Made by a program: the position numbers and the translations under genes | From: Anaerolineae bacterium | GTDB taxonomy: Bacteria; Chloroflexota; Anaerolineae; Promineifilales; Promineifilaceae | NCBI GenBank assembly: GCA_028277515.1 | Contig: JANQGC010000200.1 | Coordinates: forward strand, 1-24,149 | Reading direction: 5' to 3' | Length of the DNA stretch: 24,149 nt | Part shown: positions 22,771 through 24,149 of the stretch, piece by piece | Layout: each line of letters begins with the position of its first letter | Numbering within the stretch: the first letter of the stretch is position 1 | The notes under the pieces: model-generated | What the model was told of the DNA's origin: nothing | Databases searched by the model: none | What the model saw: only the letters and a program-made list of their open reading frames with translations

Positions 22771-22829
22771 ATGCCCGGCACTTCACTTGGATTCTTGGGA
22801 ATTATAGTCAACTAAAGTGCCTGGCATTT
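22769..22829. repeat. Paired 15-mer palindrome, GTGCC variant of family C, in the convergent gap
   Basis: AAATGCCCGGCACTT (22769-22783) overlaps the crotonase stop, and AAGTGCCTGGCATTT (22815-22829) faces it across 31 bases. The design matches family C, but the core is GTGCC-GGCAC instead of GTGAC-GTCAC. It lies between convergent genes and could cap both transcripts. No T-run is present. Confidence 0.8.
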
Positions 22830-22843
22830 GCGCGCTCTCTCGT

Positions 22844-23968
22844 TTATTCTAAATGATATAAATAGCGGGCATTTCCGTTTAGAATTTGCCAGGCAACGGC
22901 CGTTGCTTCTCCAGCATCTAAAAACCTGGCCTCCACCATTTCTCCCAACACTTGACCCAGACCCCAGCGCCCCCAACGGGCGGCCAGCCAGAAGATTTCG
23001 GGCATGGTGAAGGCGTCGGTGGCGAAGAGGATTTTGCTGGACGGAGCCATGCCCAGGATGTCGCGCAGCATGGTCGGAATGCCGGTGGTAGCGAAGGGGA
23101 TGGCCAGGGAAATATCCAGCCAGACGTGCGGGTACAAGGAGGCCAGGTGCGCCGTCTCGCGATAATAGGGCCAGCCGGCATGGAGCAGCACTAGTGGCGC
23201 GCGCGTGTTGCCGATGACCGGGCGCAGGTGCAGAGGATTGGCTTTTAGTAGATCAGCATCCTGGTCGCCGAACCCGGTGTGAATTTGCAAGGGCAGTTCC
23301 TGCCGTTCCGCTTCTTCCAGGGAAAGCCAGAAAAGGTAATCCAGGATGGCTTTGTCGGCCAGGCGAACTGGCTGGTTTGCGGTTGTCGATTCCTTGATGG
23401 CCAAAAAACCTCTCCTGGCGGCATCGTGATCGGGCAGGCTGATGGCCAGGCCGGTGCGGTAGGCGATGATGCTCTTTAGAGCGATGATTCCTTCGCTGCG
23501 CGCTAACCGCAATTTTTCGACGAAGGCTTCTACCATTTCACTAAAGCTGCGGGTTTGGTGGATTAATTCTTCGGCCAGCGATTCCAGGCGCAGGATCGGC
23601 CGTACCTCGCAGGGCAGCAGGTCCACCATTTCTTGATGGCTGTATACCCCTGGCCCGCTGTAGCCATAGTCACAGAGCAGCGTCTCTATATTCGCCTGCT
23701 TGAACAAACGCCGCGTCCACTCTTTGTAGTTCAATGCAGCGCGCGCCTCTAATACTGTCTCCAGGGTTGGGGCACAATCCAGTTCTTCGGCCAGCCAGCG
23801 TACGGCCGAACGTAAGAAAAGCGTGTGCGGCACATGGTCGCGGTGAATGTCAGGGTTGGTGGACTCCGTGAACCAGCGCCGGAAGGTTGCCGCTTCGGCC
23901 GTGGCCGAGCCGCGCGACAAGGGGTGCGCATGATGGTCGATGATGGGAACGGCGCTGAGGTCGATCAC
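22844..23968 (-). CDS. Amidohydrolase of the FluG N-terminal / amidohydrolase_2 type
   Basis: Metal-dependent hydrolase of 374 residues. Landmarks are the HxH-type start IIDHHAHPL (His13 and His15), Lys165 in IALKSIIAY, His230 in QIHTGFGDQD, His263 in LLHAGWPYY and Asp318 in FATDAF, in the order expected for this superfamily. QIHTGFGDxD and HAGWPYxRE resemble the N-terminal half of FluG/nodulin-6-like proteins, where the C-terminal half is glutamine synthetase-like. Here the glutamine synthetase-like gene is separate and directly upstream. The start is GTG 23968, immediately after that gene's TAG with no gap, so translation is probably coupled. A role in removing a gamma-glutamyl group or hydrolysing an amide made by its partner is inference. 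Confidence 0.88.
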   Translation of the reverse strand: MIDLSAVPIIDHHAHPLSRGSATAEAATFRRWFTESTNPDIHRDHVPHTLFLRSAVRWLAEELDCAPTLETVLEARAALNYKEWTRRLFKQANIETLLCDYGYSGPGVYSHQEMVDLLPCEVRPILRLESLAEELIHQTRSFSEMVEAFVEKLRLARSEGIIALKSIIAYRTGLAISLPDHDAARRGFLAIKESTTANQPVRLADKAILDYLFWLSLEEAERQELPLQIHTGFGDQDADLLKANPLHLRPVIGNTRAPLVLLHAGWPYYRETAHLASLYPHVWLDISLAIPFATTGIPTMLRDILGMAPSSKILFATDAFTMPEIFWLAARWGRWGLGQVLGEMVEARFLDAGEATAVAWQILNGNARYLYHLE

Positions 23969-24149
23969 CTAAAATTTCTCGCGATGGTGTTCCAACTCAA
24001 ATTCGACATCCTGAGCGGCGAAAGCGGCGGCTTCAGAACGCTTGACGGCCAGGTAAGGTGTGCTCAGTTCAGAGCCAAGGGCTTCCATGAGCAGTTCGTC
24101 TTTTTCCAGGGCATCCATGGCCTCGGCCTGGCTGGTTGGGTAGCGGGCA
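23969..24149 (-). CDS. Glutamine synthetase-like protein, C-terminal fragment (5' part outside the window)
   Basis: An open minus-strand frame enters from the right edge and ends at TAG (23969-23971), giving 59 visible residues. The pattern RYPTSQAEAMDALEKDEL, then LMEALGSELSTPYLAVKRSE, then AAFAAQDVEFELEHHREKF matches the last helices of GlnA-type ligases (alternating 'aL..L..d..l...lG', 'Y..vKr.E', final 'E...h...F'). The catalytic domain is not visible, so it could be true glutamine synthetase or, more likely in this context, a gamma-glutamyl amine ligase of the GlnA-like/FluG type. It is directly followed by the FluG-type amidohydrolase. Confidence 0.75.
   Translation of the reverse strand, partial: ARYPTSQAEAMDALEKDELLMEALGSELSTPYLAVKRSEAAAFAAQDVEFELEHHREKF

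Noticed and set aside
22769..22829. Classical rho-independent terminator between the convergent genes
   Set aside because: The stem has a 31-base loop and no following T-run on either strand; it fits the paired-palindrome repeat family better.

Overview
The window looks like one catabolic and uptake locus from an uncultured, Gram-type-atypical bacterium. The best guess is a member of the Chloroflexota (Anaerolineae-like). Two features point there: both substrate-binding lipoproteins carry a long Glu/Ala/Pro linker straight after the lipobox, and several families of short palindromic repeats sit between genes. This taxonomic call is inference. There are no rRNA, tRNA, CRISPR, transposase or phage genes.

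Layout. (1) Positions 1-9522 are all on the minus strand and read leftwards from a divergent control region at 9523-9996. In order of transcription they are: acetoin/pyruvate-type dehydrogenase E1 alpha and E1 beta, a free-standing lipoyl-domain protein, an E2 catalytic domain, an AtzA/TrzA/MtaD-type amidohydrolase, two short-chain dehydrogenases, and a TauABC/SsuABC-type ABC importer (substrate-binding lipoprotein, ATPase, permease cut by the window edge). (2) Positions 9997-14051 are the regulatory and enzyme middle: an XRE-cupin regulator, a crotonyl-CoA carboxylase/reductase homologue (minus strand), a divergent FadR-type GntR regulator, and an enolase-superfamily (mandelate racemase-like) enzyme. 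(3) Positions 14342-22770 form a tight plus-strand operon: a second substrate-binding lipoprotein, a fused ADP-forming acyl-CoA synthetase, a FlK-like acyl-CoA thioesterase, a crotonase, a second ABC ATPase and permease, a second MtaD-type amidohydrolase and a second crotonase. Several neighbours overlap by a few bases. (4) Positions 22844-24149 (minus) hold a FluG-like amidohydrolase directly downstream of a glutamine synthetase-like gene, of which only the C-terminus is in the window.

How it may work together (inference). Two parallel importers each come with a cytosolic metal-dependent deaminase/amidohydrolase. This suggests uptake and hydrolytic opening or deamination of small N-containing or cyclic organic compounds. 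The carbon skeleton would then be oxidised by the SDRs, activated to a CoA thioester by the ADP-forming ligase, processed by two crotonases, the CCR-like reductase and the enolase-superfamily enzyme, cleaved oxidatively by the lipoate-dependent dehydrogenase, and released by the thioesterase. The substrate cannot be named from sequence.

The most notable points are: a split lipoyl/E2 system with no visible E1/E3-binding domain; a CCR homologue whose CO2-pocket Glu appears to be Asn; a FlK-type thioesterase with the full Thr/Glu/His set but no Phe gate; two crotonases with reciprocal Glu-to-Asp changes; two well-placed operator/promoter pairs; and a paired 15-mer palindrome family that occurs in two discrete spacings (3 and 31-32 bp).
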